In this document: positions 48,573 to 58,669 of the stretch, one piece after another | Numbering within the stretch: position 1 is the stretch's first letter | Layout: every line of letters begins with the position of its first letter | Assembly (NCBI RefSeq): GCF_000294775.2 | Contig: NZ_CP015506.1 | Location: 1,091,501-1,155,500, forward strand | Length of the DNA: 64,000 nucleotides | Direction of reading: 5' to 3' | Source of the DNA: Cytobacillus oceanisediminis 2691 | GTDB taxonomy: Bacteria > Bacillota > Bacilli > Bacillales > Cytobacillaceae | Notes under the pieces: model-generated | What the model was told of the DNA's origin: nothing | Databases searched by the model: none | Seen by the model: only the letters and a program-made list of their open reading frames with translations | Translations under genes and position numbers: made by a program

Positions 48573-50079
48573 ATGATTGATTTACTCCTGATTCATGGAA
48601 CTGTCGACTATGGATCAAAACAGGCGGATAATCACCGATGGAGCTGTTGCCATAAATGGAAGCAGGATCCTGGATGTGGATATGAGTGAGAAACTATTGG
48701 AAAAGTATGAGGCAAAAGAAGTGATAGATTGCAGCCATCATTGTATCCTGCCTGGATTAATAGATGTACATGGACATGGCGGCCATTCGATGTTTAAGAC
48801 AATTGCAATGGAAAGCTTGGATTTTTGGATGCCAATTATGACGAATACGTATAAGCATTTTGTAACAGACGAATTCTGGTATTTTGAAGGAAAGCTTTCT
48901 GCACTTGAGCGCCTGAAGGCGGGCATAACAACAGGTGTATCTGTTCTTGGCTCAATGCCAAGGTCGGATGACCCGGTTTTTGCCATCAATCATGCAAGAG
49001 CCTATGCAGAAACTGGTGTCAGGGAGGTTGTTTGCACTGGTCCCTGCAATCCGCCATGGCCTCATTCATTCAGCAGGTGGATGGACGGTCAAAGAATTAC
49101 TAAAGAAGTCACCTACGAGGAAGTGTTAAATGGTGCTGAAGCAGTAATTGAAGCTTTAAACCATGCCAATCAAGATCGGACAAGAGCATTTATTACCCCT
49201 TTCGTAATTGTTACATCAGTTGAACCATCTGGCCCAACTTCACCTGCGAAACTTCATCATTTAACAGAGCATGATTTATACCAAGCAAAGAAAGTCAGAG
49301 GAATTGCCAGAAAATATAATACAAGAATCCATTCTGATGCTTTTGGAGGCATGATTCACTTAGCAGTAAAAGATTGGGAGAATGCTCTTTTAGGTCCTGA
49401 TGTTCATCTTCAGCATTGCCGTGGGATATCCTTTGATGAAGCGAAAATATTAGCTGAAACCGGAACAAATGTCAGTGCCTCTCCTGGATTCTCTCAAATT
49501 CATGCCCGCACACCGATGATAGAATTGATCGAGCTGGGAACAACAGTTGCTATATCAACAGATGGCACTTCACCATCCACTAGCTTTGACATGTTTCAAG
49601 CCATGAGAAAAACACAATTTATACATCAGGCAGCTCATAGAGATGAATATTGCTTACCTCCTGGAAAACTTCTGGAGGTGGTTACGATTGATGCTGCAAA
49701 ATGTATTGGATGGGATGATGAATTGGGCTCTCTTGAAGCGGGGAAAAAGGCGGATGTTATAACTGTCAATATGCATCAGCCGCACTTAACACCTGAGTTT
49801 ATGCATATTCATCGGCTCGTCCATCAAGCTTATGCAACTGATGTGGGGCATGTTATCGTAGATGGCAGGGTCCTTATGAAAGACAGAGCAGTCTGCTCCG
49901 TTGATGAAAGATCAGTTTTGGCAGAAGCAAATGAAGAAGCTAACTCAACAATTAAGCGTGCAGGGCTTGAAAAATACATGAAGCAAACGAAATATTTTTG
50001 GGGTCACACACGAACCTATGGGGATGGTATGGATCATGATAAAGAATCTGATATTGGGGAGAAAGGGGAAAATCAATGA
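48573..50079 (+). CDS. Amidohydrolase family protein (first of the locus), N-terminus frameshifted
   Basis: Metal-dependent hydrolase of the ATZ/TRZ-like amidohydrolase group. The main frame (from the ATG at 48595) shows PGLIDVHGHGGHSMFK (metal HxH), RIHSDAFGG, HLQHCRGISFDEA and AISTDGTSPST (metal Asp). The expected first residues, MIDLLLIHGTV, lie in another frame starting at 48573 with GGGAG upstream. The frames join near 48605 as GTV/TMDQNRRI, so one extra base (or two missing) disrupts the start. A shortened protein from 48595 has no ribosome binding site. The last four bases overlap the next gene (ATGA). Confidence 0.82.
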
Positions 50080-51548
50080 AGACCAGGCTAAAGGGGAAAT
50101 ATGTAATTGGATATGATGGAAAAGATCATGTCCTGATAGAAAATGCTGAGGTTGTATTTGAAAATGATACCATCATTTATGTTGGAAAAAGTTATTCGGG
50201 CCAAGCTGATAAAGTTATAGATGCCGGCAGCGCTATAATCAGTCCGGGATTCATTGACTTGAATGCATTAGGCGATATTGATCATGATATCTTGCATTTG
50301 GAGGCCAGTTCAGCAAGACAGAAAAATCTGCTTTGGTCAGAGAGGTATGTTAAGCAAGGGCACCATGAAATTATGACAGCTGAAGAAGAGGCTTTTAAAT
50401 CTTTATATGCCTATTCACAGCTGATCCTTCATGGAATTACAACTGCTATGCCAATCACTTCTGTTCATTATAAAAAATGGGCAGAAACATATGAGGAGCT
50501 TGCTTCAGCAGCGAGGCATGCTGCTGACTTGGGACTGCGTATATACCTGGGTCCAAGCTATCAATCGGGGATAAGGGTCGTCCAGGCAGATGGCAATATA
50601 AAGATTCATTGGGATGAAGAAGCTGGAAGGCAAGGATTAAAAAGAGCTGTGCGCTTTTTGGAAGAGTTTGATGGTTCATTTAATGGTTTGGTCAGGGGAA
50701 TGCTTGCCCCTGAGCGGATTGAAAGTCAAACGGAAGAAAGTCTTCTCCATACAAAGCAATATAGTGATCACTATAAAGTTCCGATAAAATTGCATGCAGC
50801 CCAAGGTGATTTTGAATACCATACAATGATTGAGAAATATGGCGTAACGCCAATTAGGCATTTATATAATCTTGGATTTTTAGGATCCAGAACGGCGATT
50901 CCTCATGCCCATTTTATTGCTGGCTACAGTGGGGCAAAAATTGGTGGTGGAGATGATTTGTCACTGCTGAGGGAAACGGGCACAACTGTCATTCATTGCC
51001 CATTAATAATTGGAAGGCACGGACAGGCAATGGAATCCTTTGCAAAATATAAACAGTCAGGAATTAATTTAGCGTTAGGTACAGATACGTTTCCTCCGGA
51101 CATGTTCCAGAATATCAGAACAGGGAGCATGCTTTCCCGGATCGTAAATAAAGAAGTTAAAGACTCAGCATACTCAGATCTTTACCGTGCTGCAACTTTA
51201 GGTGCTGCAAAGTTTCTGGGAAGAGAAGATTTGGGCCGTCTTTGTGCTGGCGCAAAAGCAGATATTATTGCAATTGATTTAGACGGATTCCATATGGGAG
51301 TATTAGATGATCCCTTAAGAACAGTGATTGCAAGCGGAACTGGAAGAGATGTAAAGTTATCCATTATCAATGGGAAAGTAGTCATGACAGACCGAAAAAT
51401 ACCCAACCTTGATTTAGAGGAATTAAAAGGAAAAGCGCAAGAATATTTTATGAAAATGAAAAAAGGTTATTTAAAAAGAGATTATCAGGAGCTTCCTGAG
51501 AATGAATTGATGCCGCCTTCTTTTAGGTTTGTTGATTCTATTGATTAG
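50076..51548 (+). CDS. Amidohydrolase/chlorohydrolase-like protein lacking the first HxH motif
   Basis: 490 residues of amidohydrolase fold: N-terminal beta sandwich (IENAEVVFENDTIIYVGKSY) and TIM barrel with KLHAAQGDFEYH, AIPHAHFIAGY and LALGTDTFPPDM. Where relatives have GFIDxHxH this one reads PGFIDLNALGDIDHDIL, so the first two metal histidines are absent. The other ligands remain, so it may use one metal or different ligands. Translationally coupled to the amidohydrolase upstream. Substrate unknown, perhaps a purine-like ring. Confidence 0.85.
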   Translation: MKTRLKGKYVIGYDGKDHVLIENAEVVFENDTIIYVGKSYSGQADKVIDAGSAIISPGFIDLNALGDIDHDILHLEASSARQKNLLWSERYVKQGHHEIMTAEEEAFKSLYAYSQLILHGITTAMPITSVHYKKWAETYEELASAARHAADLGLRIYLGPSYQSGIRVVQADGNIKIHWDEEAGRQGLKRAVRFLEEFDGSFNGLVRGMLAPERIESQTEESLLHTKQYSDHYKVPIKLHAAQGDFEYHTMIEKYGVTPIRHLYNLGFLGSRTAIPHAHFIAGYSGAKIGGGDDLSLLRETGTTVIHCPLIIGRHGQAMESFAKYKQSGINLALGTDTFPPDMFQNIRTGSMLSRIVNKEVKDSAYSDLYRAATLGAAKFLGREDLGRLCAGAKADIIAIDLDGFHMGVLDDPLRTVIASGTGRDVKLSIINGKVVMTDRKIPNLDLEELKGKAQEYFMKMKKGYLKRDYQELPENELMPPSFRFVDSID

Positions 51549-51670
51549 CAACGACGTTTTTTATAAGTAGTAGAAAAAGTTTAAAAACATGTAAAGAAAG
51601 TAGAAACAGATTAATCAGAATATTTTATATAATTAGACAAAGTTTAGAGCTGAAAAAAGGGGGAGTGTAA

Positions 51671-53236
51671 TTGAAAGTGAAAAAAAGAATGGGGTTAGTG
51701 ATCTTAGCTCTGCTGATCGTGATCCTTATTTCAGGATGTTCGACTAAAAAGCAAGTTAACAGCAATCAGGACTCCAAGGGAACAGCATCTGAAAACGGCG
51801 AAACATTAGTTATAGCCCGGTTATCTGACGCAGAAAATTTAGATCATCATTTTATGTCGACGATCAATGCTGCCAGCGTTACACATAATAAAATTTATGA
51901 AGGTCTTGTTGGTCGGGATAAAAATGCCGAAATCAAGCCGCTGCTGGCTGAAAAGTGGGAACAATTAGATGAAACAACTTGGGAGTTCAAACTTAGAGAG
52001 AATGTTACATTCCACGATGGGACTGCATTTAATGCTGATGCAGTCAAAGCAACATTTGACCGGTTATTGGATCCGGAAGTTGCATCTCCAAGAGCTGTAG
52101 TATTCAAAATGGTTGAAGAAGTAAAAGCAGTTGATGAATTTACTGTTCAATTTAAACTATCAGAACCTTTTTCACCCTTACTATCCATATTGGCCAGTCA
52201 TGAAGGCGGCATTATCTCACCAAAAACACTTGAGAAATATGGAAATAAAGTTATTGCAGAACCAGTAGGGACAGGTCCATTTGTATTTGAATCCTGGACT
52301 CCAGGTAAGGAAATTGTTTTTAACAAAAATGAAAAGTATTGGGGGACTCAATCTAAGCTGGAGAAAGTCATTTTTAAAATCGTCCCTGAAGAAACAACAA
52401 GGATATCTATGCTTGAAACAGGCGAAGCTCACATAGCCGAACCTTTATCCGTCACAATGATGGAAACGGTGGAAAACTCCAAAAATGCAGAAATATTCCG
52501 CAGTGAAGGATTTGGTACAGAATATATTGGGTTTAACGTTGAAAAGGAGCCATTCGATGATGCCCGAGTCCGCAAAGCTATTGGACATGCTGTTGAAATG
52601 GATTCTATCCTGGAAGGTGTATTTGAGAATGTTGGGAAAAAGTCCAATTCACTGCTTGGGCCAAAGGTATTTGGATATCATGAAAGCTTAGAAGCATATG
52701 AATATAATCTCAATGAGGCAAAAAGGCTTCTGGCCGAAGCAGGCTATCCAAATGGCTTTGAAACAACGTTGAAAACAATGGATAAGAAAGAATGGATCAA
52801 TATGGCGGAAGTTCTTCAGTCTCAGCTGAAAGGGATAGGAATCAAACTGGACATTCAGGTATATGAATATGGGACATTTGTCGAACAAGTAAACCGCGGT
52901 GATTCCGAGATGTTTATTTTAAGCTGGAGAAATGCGACTGGAGATGCTGATTATAATCAATATAACCTTTTCCATAGCAGTTCACACGGCCCTGCCGGAA
53001 ATACCTTCTTTTACAGCAATAAAGAAGTGGACGGCTTAATAGAAGCTGCACGGGCTGAAAAAGATTCGGATAAGCGGATGGAGTTCTATGCAAAAGCTCA
53101 GGAAATCGAAATGGAAGAATCTATCTATATTCCGGTTCGTGTAATTGAGAATATGGCTGCTATTTCAAAAGATGTAAAAGGCTTCTCTATAAGTCCATCT
53201 GGATACTTGGAGATCAATGACATTTCAATTAAATAA
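51671..53236 (+). CDS. Family 5 substrate-binding lipoprotein of an ABC importer (DppA/OppA-like)
   Basis: 521-residue extracytoplasmic solute receptor. The lipoprotein signal ends LISGCSTKK. The SBP_bac_5 domain has the family pattern HNKIYEGLVGRDKN, WEFKLRENVTFHDGTAFNAD, PVGTGPFVFESW and NAEIFRSEGFGTEYIGFNVE. Start TTG with GGGGGAG upstream. Its permease and ATPase partners are probably the dppB-, dppD- and dppF-like genes on the opposite strand at 61.5-64 kb. In this setting the ligand may be the substrate of the amidohydrolases, not a peptide (inference). Confidence 0.92.
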   Translation: MKVKKRMGLVILALLIVILISGCSTKKQVNSNQDSKGTASENGETLVIARLSDAENLDHHFMSTINAASVTHNKIYEGLVGRDKNAEIKPLLAEKWEQLDETTWEFKLRENVTFHDGTAFNADAVKATFDRLLDPEVASPRAVVFKMVEEVKAVDEFTVQFKLSEPFSPLLSILASHEGGIISPKTLEKYGNKVIAEPVGTGPFVFESWTPGKEIVFNKNEKYWGTQSKLEKVIFKIVPEETTRISMLETGEAHIAEPLSVTMMETVENSKNAEIFRSEGFGTEYIGFNVEKEPFDDARVRKAIGHAVEMDSILEGVFENVGKKSNSLLGPKVFGYHESLEAYEYNLNEAKRLLAEAGYPNGFETTLKTMDKKEWINMAEVLQSQLKGIGIKLDIQVYEYGTFVEQVNRGDSEMFILSWRNATGDADYNQYNLFHSSSHGPAGNTFFYSNKEVDGLIEAARAEKDSDKRMEFYAKAQEIEMEESIYIPVRVIENMAAISKDVKGFSISPSGYLEINDISIK

Positions 53237-53242
53237 GACTCT

Positions 53243-53282
53243 AAGATAAGAGGGATATCCATTCTGGGTACCCTTTTATCTT
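53243..53282 (+). terminator. Terminator or attenuator after the binding-protein gene
   Basis: AAGATAAGAGGG pairs with CCCTTTTATCTT (one G-U) around a 16-base loop. There is no T run, so it may protect the upstream message rather than stop transcription. Confidence 0.55.
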
Positions 53283-53308
53283 GTCCGGGGCCGGAAAGGT
53301 GAATGAAA

Positions 53309-54544
53309 ATGAATAATAGCTATTGGCTAAAGAATGTGCGTTTGGAATGCGGATACAAAAATGAGAATAATAGAGTGTCAGGTACTATAACAGATCGATT
53401 TCATTTATTAATAGAGGACGGCTGCATTACAAAGATTACGAAGGACTTAGAGGCTTCATCTGATGATCTGCCTATAAAAGATGCAAAGGGACTGCTGCTA
53501 TTGCCATCCTTTGTTGAAAAGCATGTCCATCTCGATAAAACCTATATGGGGGATAAGTGGAGGGCCTGCATCCCTGCATCGGGTGTTAGAGAACGGTGTG
53601 AAATTGAAAAGAATGCATTGTTATCTATGTCTGCAAGTACCTATCAGCGATCAACAGCATTACTTAAGCAACTCATATCTTATGGATCAACTCACATTAG
53701 AACCCATGTGGATATATACCCTGAAGTCCAATTACAGAATTTAGCTGAAGTTCAGCAGGCATTGGAGGAATTTTCAAGCTATGCAAGCTCCGAGATTGTT
53801 GCCTTTGCCCAGCATGGCTTGCTGCGCTCAGGGACACCTCAGCTTATTAGAGAAGCTATTAGAAATGGTGCAGGAATTGTAGGTGCGGTCGATCCAGCTA
53901 CCGTTGACAACAATATTGAAGCTTCGCTTGTTCAATTGATGGATCTAGCTGTAGAAGGCAATGCAGATATTGATTTGCATTTACATGATCCTGGTCACCT
54001 TGGTACCTTTACAATGAAAAGGCTGGCCTTTCTGACTAAGGAAGCTGGCTGGGAAGGAAGAGTAGCGATTAGCCATGCATTCGGCCTGGGTGATGTTTCA
54101 AGGGCAGAAGCCGCTGAAATGGCAGAAATTTTAAAAGACGCAAGTATATCGATCGTTACTAGCCTCCCGACTGGCCGGGCAATCCCGCCTGTTGATCTGT
54201 TAAGTGAGTGTGGAGTAGAGGTTGCTGTTGGAAACGATAATATTTTTGATTCCTGGTGGCCAACAGGCAATGGCGATATCCTGGAAAGAGCAGGCCGCTT
54301 AATTGAACGGTATAGATGGACAGATGAAAAGTCTCTTTCGCAAGCATTTAGATATATTACAGGGGGCAGAACACCGCTGGATCAGAAGGGAAACCAGATC
54401 TGGCCAACCCCTGGAGATGAAGCCAGCATGGTCCTTGTCGATGCAAGCTGTTCAGCAGAGGCTATGGCTAGAAGAGCGGAACGCCATGCAGTGTTCTACA
54501 AGGGGAATTTAGTTTGCGATAAAGCAGGGAAGAAAAGAAATTGA
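53309..54544 (+). CDS. Cytosine deaminase-like amidohydrolase
   Basis: 411 residues. Metal sites: EKHVHLDKTYMG (HxH), IDLHLHDPGH, AISHAFGLGD and GNDNIFDSWWPTGNGDILER (catalytic Asp), the pattern of the CodA/cytosine deaminase branch of the amidohydrolases. These enzymes deaminate cytosine, isoguanine, creatinine or related rings. The start at the second ATG gives better spacing from AAAGGTGA. It lies between the solute receptor and allantoinase genes. Confidence 0.87.
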   Translation: MNNSYWLKNVRLECGYKNENNRVSGTITDRFHLLIEDGCITKITKDLEASSDDLPIKDAKGLLLLPSFVEKHVHLDKTYMGDKWRACIPASGVRERCEIEKNALLSMSASTYQRSTALLKQLISYGSTHIRTHVDIYPEVQLQNLAEVQQALEEFSSYASSEIVAFAQHGLLRSGTPQLIREAIRNGAGIVGAVDPATVDNNIEASLVQLMDLAVEGNADIDLHLHDPGHLGTFTMKRLAFLTKEAGWEGRVAISHAFGLGDVSRAEAAEMAEILKDASISIVTSLPTGRAIPPVDLLSECGVEVAVGNDNIFDSWWPTGNGDILERAGRLIERYRWTDEKSLSQAFRYITGGRTPLDQKGNQIWPTPGDEASMVLVDASCSAEAMARRAERHAVFYKGNLVCDKAGKKRN

Positions 54545-54677
54545 AGAAGTAAAGAAAGCTAAAAAATTAGTAAAAGAATCCGAAAAAAATAGTTCGATTT
54601 TTTTATACAATTTAATAAATCAGTTAATGAGGTTCCTCGAAATACAGAACAAGATTAAAAGTAACGGGGGAAATGCG

Positions 54678-56069
54678 ATGATTTATGATTTGTTAATAAA
54701 AGGCGGCAAAGTGGTTCTTAAAAACGAGGTAGTTAACAATGATATTGCCATTATTAATGGAAAAATTGCAGCGATTGCGGAGACGATTGACCATGAAGCT
54801 GAGCTGATTATCGATGCCTCTGATCAATATGTCATGCCTGGAATGATCGATACTCATGTGCATGTTTGTGAGCCTGGCCGAACAGAGTGGGAAGGGTTTA
54901 TAACTGGAACTAAAGCACTGGCAGCAGGAGGAACTACATGCTATGCGGATATGCCCTTGAATGCCCTTCCGGCTACGATAGACAGGCATACACTGCAATT
55001 AAAAGCAGAAGCAGCCAAGGGGAAGAATTATATTGATTATGCATTTTATGGCGGACTTGTTCCAGACAATCTTGAAAGACTCGAAGAGCTTTCAGATGAA
55101 GGAGTTATCGCCTATAAATGCTTTATGTCCACTTGTGGAACGGATAATCCCGATGATTTTTCTAATGTGGATGATTATACCCTTTTTGCGGGGATGAAAA
55201 AGATTGCTGAACTGGGTCAAATTTTGTCGATTCATGCGGAAAATGCCCAAATTACTGATCGATTAGGCGAAGAGTTAACCGCACAGGGCAGGACAGCAGC
55301 AGCAGATTATGTCTTTTCACGGCCTGTTTTAACAGAGGTTGAAGCAGTGAAACGCGCCCTTTATTTTGGAAAAGAAACGAAGTGCCCTATTCATTTTGTG
55401 CACATTAGCACCGCAGAAGCGGTAGAAGAAATTATGAAGGCCCGAAGCGCGGGTCAGGATGTCTCTCTTGAATCCTGTCCCCATTATTTTACGATATCAG
55501 CTGAACAGCTTGAGAAAATTGGCCCGGCTGCCAAATGTTCTCCTCCACTGCGAAGTATAGAGGAACAAGAAAGGCTTTGGAAAAAGTTAATAGAAGGCAA
55601 GATTGATATGTTAACATCTGATCATTCACCATGTCCGCCTGAAATGAAGCATAGTCCTTCAAATAATTTTTTCGAAGTGTGGGGAGGAATCACAGGGTGT
55701 CAAAACAGCGTTGATTTAATGTTTGATGAAGCGGTTTTGAAAAGAAAACTGCCAATCACTCATTTTGCAAGGATGATTTCTTCTAATCCCGCTGAACGTT
55801 TTAACATTCCCAATAAAGGAGAAATAGCAGTATCAATGGATGCAGATATCATCTTCATTGATGCTAATCGTTCCTATGTTGTTGAGGAGGAAGGCCTATA
55901 TTATCGGCATAAGCATAGCCCATACATTGGAAGGATGATTAATTGCCGGATAACCAAAACCCTTGTCCGCGGCAAGATTGTATATGATTTGGATCAGGGG
56001 ATTGTTGGGAAACCACTCGGAAAAGCCCTTAAGTTAAAAAATGGCAGGTCAACTTTGAATATGATCTGA
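54678..56069 (+). CDS. allB: Allantoinase
   Basis: Opens the hydantoin ring of allantoin to allantoate. 463 residues with GMIDTHVHVCEPGRTEWEGF (metal HxH), the carboxylated lysine in VIAYKCFMST, and metal histidines in LSIHAENA and PIHFVHISTA. The catalytic Asp is in MLTSDHSPCPPEMK. Matches allantoinase rather than dihydropyrimidinase by the EPGRTEWEGF loop and by its neighbours allC and allE. The ATG at 54678 follows GGGGGA; the frame is open 17 codons upstream. Confidence 0.94.
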   Translation: MIYDLLIKGGKVVLKNEVVNNDIAIINGKIAAIAETIDHEAELIIDASDQYVMPGMIDTHVHVCEPGRTEWEGFITGTKALAAGGTTCYADMPLNALPATIDRHTLQLKAEAAKGKNYIDYAFYGGLVPDNLERLEELSDEGVIAYKCFMSTCGTDNPDDFSNVDDYTLFAGMKKIAELGQILSIHAENAQITDRLGEELTAQGRTAAADYVFSRPVLTEVEAVKRALYFGKETKCPIHFVHISTAEAVEEIMKARSAGQDVSLESCPHYFTISAEQLEKIGPAAKCSPPLRSIEEQERLWKKLIEGKIDMLTSDHSPCPPEMKHSPSNNFFEVWGGITGCQNSVDLMFDEAVLKRKLPITHFARMISSNPAERFNIPNKGEIAVSMDADIIFIDANRSYVVEEEGLYYRHKHSPYIGRMINCRITKTLVRGKIVYDLDQGIVGKPLGKALKLKNGRSTLNMI

Positions 56070-56112
56070 AATTAAAAAGTCCGCAGAAAGATTATAGATA
56101 GGGGAACTGGGT

Positions 56113-57375
56113 ATGACAGACTTAATCAATTTGCAGGGGAAACTTGAATATGAAAATTTAGCAAAAAATATTGTGAAAAGGCTTGAATGGCTGGGCTCAT
56201 TTGCAAAGGACCCAGAAGGAGGAATTACCCGTCTTCTATATTCCCAACAATGGACGGACACTCAGCAAGCTTTGAAGAGATGGATGGAAACTGAGGGTTT
56301 GGAAGTAAAGTTTGATGAAGTTGGAAATCTCAGCGGAATACTAAAGGGGGTAAATCAGACAGAAACCGTTTTAACTGGGTCGCATATTGATACCGTGAAA
56401 AATGGCGGGTTGTTTGACGGCCAATTTGGCATAGTAGCTGGGATACTGGCTTTAATTTATTTGAAAGATCATTATGGGACTCCAGAACGCAATCTCGAGG
56501 TTGTTTCACTGGCAGAAGAAGAAGGAAGCAGATTTCCTTATTGCTTTTGGGGTTCAAAGAATATTGCCGGATACGCATATAAAAAAGATGTTGAAAATCT
56601 TACAGATTCAAATGGAGTAATTTTTTCTGAAGCCATGGGTGAGGCGGGGTTCAGCTATAGGGATGAAACAAAATCTCCGCGGCAGGATTTGAAGGTATTC
56701 GTTGAAATCCACGTCGAACAGGGAAATGTCCTTGAAACTGAGAAAAAATCTGTTGGTATTGTGAAATGCATCGTTGGGCAAAGGCGTTTTACAATTGAAG
56801 TAAAAGGTCAAGCCAATCATGCTGGAACAACACCCATGGCATATCGAAAAGATGCTGTATATGCTGCCAGCCAAATGATACATGAAACACTAAATATGGC
56901 AAAGCAATATGGCGATCCGCTTGTAGCAACCGTTGGGAGGATTGATATTTCACCCAACACTGCAAATGTGGTGCCGGGAAAAGCTGCGTTTACTTTAGAC
57001 CTGCGCCATATTGATAAAAATACGATGTCCCATTTTACTGAAAGATTTATAGAAAACATAAATGATATATCACGAGAGCATGGGGTTGAAACGGTCATTG
57101 AAAAATGGCTTGATACGGACCCGGTCCCAATGGATCCTGAAATTACAGAATTGATTGAAAAGAAGTGCAAGGAGAAAAATTTGAGCTATAAAGTAATGTA
57201 TAGTGGTGCTGGCCATGATGCACAAATTTTTGCACCGTCCATTCCGGCGGCTATGCTTTTTGTGCCGAGCGAAAAGGGCATTAGCCATAACCCTGGTGAA
57301 TATACTGCGCCTGCTGATTTAGCTGAGGGAGTTCAAGCACTGATCAGCACTTTATATGAACTGGCTTATAAATAA
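56113..57375 (+). CDS. allC: Allantoate amidohydrolase
   Basis: M20-family Mn-dependent amidase that converts allantoate to (S)-ureidoglycine with release of ammonia and CO2. 420 residues: TGSHIDTVKNGGLFDGQFGI (metal His/Asp), SLAEEEGSRFPYCFWGSKNI (catalytic and bridging Glu), EIHVEQGNVLE (metal His), the dimerisation domain QANHAGTTPMAYRKDA and the final SGAGHDAQIFAP. Follows allB by 44 bases. Confidence 0.94.
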   Translation: MTDLINLQGKLEYENLAKNIVKRLEWLGSFAKDPEGGITRLLYSQQWTDTQQALKRWMETEGLEVKFDEVGNLSGILKGVNQTETVLTGSHIDTVKNGGLFDGQFGIVAGILALIYLKDHYGTPERNLEVVSLAEEEGSRFPYCFWGSKNIAGYAYKKDVENLTDSNGVIFSEAMGEAGFSYRDETKSPRQDLKVFVEIHVEQGNVLETEKKSVGIVKCIVGQRRFTIEVKGQANHAGTTPMAYRKDAVYAASQMIHETLNMAKQYGDPLVATVGRIDISPNTANVVPGKAAFTLDLRHIDKNTMSHFTERFIENINDISREHGVETVIEKWLDTDPVPMDPEITELIEKKCKEKNLSYKVMYSGAGHDAQIFAPSIPAAMLFVPSEKGISHNPGEYTAPADLAEGVQALISTLYELAYK

Positions 57376-57399
57376 TATTAATGAAAAGGGGAGTTATAT

Positions 57400-58164
57400 A
57401 TGGGTTATCCAAAAGATTTATTATCGAGCAGGTCTGTAATAGAACATGGAAAATATGCTTTAATTGCACCTGAAGGATTAGTGAACAATGTTATTCCTGG
57501 ATTTCATCATTGCCATATTTCGATTTTAGGTTCTCCTAAGCTTGGGGCAAGCTTTGTCGACTATCATGTGACAATGAAAAAAGAAGGCGGAAATAAAGAA
57601 GGCTTTGGCGGACAGGAGGAAGTACAGACATTTGTTTACATACTGGAGGGGAAAATAAAAGCTTCAGCAGATGAAAAAGAATTTATCTTAGAGGAAAGCG
57701 GATACCTTTATTGTCCGCCGGGAGTGAAAATGTACTTAGAAAATATGAATGATGGGGATTCTAAGCTCTTCTTATACAAGCAGAAATATCGCCGTCTTGA
57801 AGGGAGAAAGCCCTGGGTTATATCAGGACATGCAAATAGAATAGAATTCAGGAACTACGATGATATGCATAATGTCAACATTAAAGATCTGTTGCCTGCT
57901 GATTTAGATTTTGATATGAATTTTCATATCCTTTCGTTCGATCCTGCTGCGAGCCACCCGTTTATTGAAACACATGTTCAGGAACACGGAGCATATATCC
58001 TTTCCGGAGAAGGGATGTATAATCTCGATAACAAGTGGATTCCAGTAAAAAAAGGCGATTATATTTTCATGGGCCCTTATGTTCACCAGGCAGCGTACGC
58101 TATAGGGAGAGAAAATTTAACATATATCTACTCAAAAGATTGCAATCGGGATGCGGAACTATAA
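57400..58164 (+). CDS. allE: (S)-ureidoglycine aminohydrolase
   Basis: Bicupin Mn enzyme that hydrolyses (S)-ureidoglycine to (S)-ureidoglycolate and ammonia, the step after AllC. 254 residues. The N-terminal cupin includes VQTFVYILEGKIKASADEKE. The C-terminal cupin carries the metal ligands in FIETHVQEHGAYILSGEGMY and GPYVHQAAY. Ribosome binding site AAAAGGGGAG. Third of the three classical ureide genes here. Confidence 0.93.
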   Translation: MGYPKDLLSSRSVIEHGKYALIAPEGLVNNVIPGFHHCHISILGSPKLGASFVDYHVTMKKEGGNKEGFGGQEEVQTFVYILEGKIKASADEKEFILEESGYLYCPPGVKMYLENMNDGDSKLFLYKQKYRRLEGRKPWVISGHANRIEFRNYDDMHNVNIKDLLPADLDFDMNFHILSFDPAASHPFIETHVQEHGAYILSGEGMYNLDNKWIPVKKGDYIFMGPYVHQAAYAIGRENLTYIYSKDCNRDAEL

Positions 58165-58190
58165 AAAATTACAGGAGAGGAGAAATAGCG

Positions 58191-58559
58191 GTGCCAAACA
58201 TACAGAAGATTATGGAAGAAAGAGTTTTTGAAATCGATAAAATAGCAAAGTTCGATTCAGATAAACCGCAAAAGAACTATTTTTATGAAACTGATAAAAC
58301 GGCAGGAGCTGTCTGGTGTCTGGAACCTGGACAGGAGGTATACTTGCATTCTCACTCCAATGTTGATGATATATGGGTTTGTATGGAGGGAACAGGAACC
58401 TACTTTCCTGACTTGGAGAATGAAATTCAAATAAGTAAAGGCATGGTGATCCTTGCTAAGCCTAATCAGATTCATGGAATGCGCAATACCGGGAAGGACA
58501 GGTTTTTATTTGTTGGATTTGCAGCCGGGTCTTTGCCAATGGATATAACAAGATATTGA
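58191..58559 (+). CDS. Single-domain cupin protein
   Basis: 122 residues with a single cupin barrel: YLHSHSNVDDIWVCMEGTGT (motif 1, histidine ligands) and LAKPNQIHGMRNTGKDRF (motif 2). GTG start with GGAGAGGAG upstream, 26 bases after allE, so it is the last gene of the operon. It could act on a late ureide intermediate or bind a small effector; no specific family recognised. Confidence 0.8.
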   Translation: MPNIQKIMEERVFEIDKIAKFDSDKPQKNYFYETDKTAGAVWCLEPGQEVYLHSHSNVDDIWVCMEGTGTYFPDLENEIQISKGMVILAKPNQIHGMRNTGKDRFLFVGFAAGSLPMDITRY

Positions 58560-58586
58560 CTTGCAGGCTGTAGTCTTTTAAAAAGT

Positions 58587-58630
58587 GTATCGCTCTCAGC
58601 CAGTTTTCTGGAAGAGAGCGATATGTATAA
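58587..58630. terminator. Bidirectional terminator between the two convergent operons
   Basis: TATCGCTCTC...GAGAGCGATA with an inner CCAG/CTGG stem, between the cupin gene (plus) and the symporter gene (minus). Confidence 0.85.
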
Positions 58631-58669
58631 TTAGATCCAATTTATGTTCATAACAAACAAGCACCCCGG

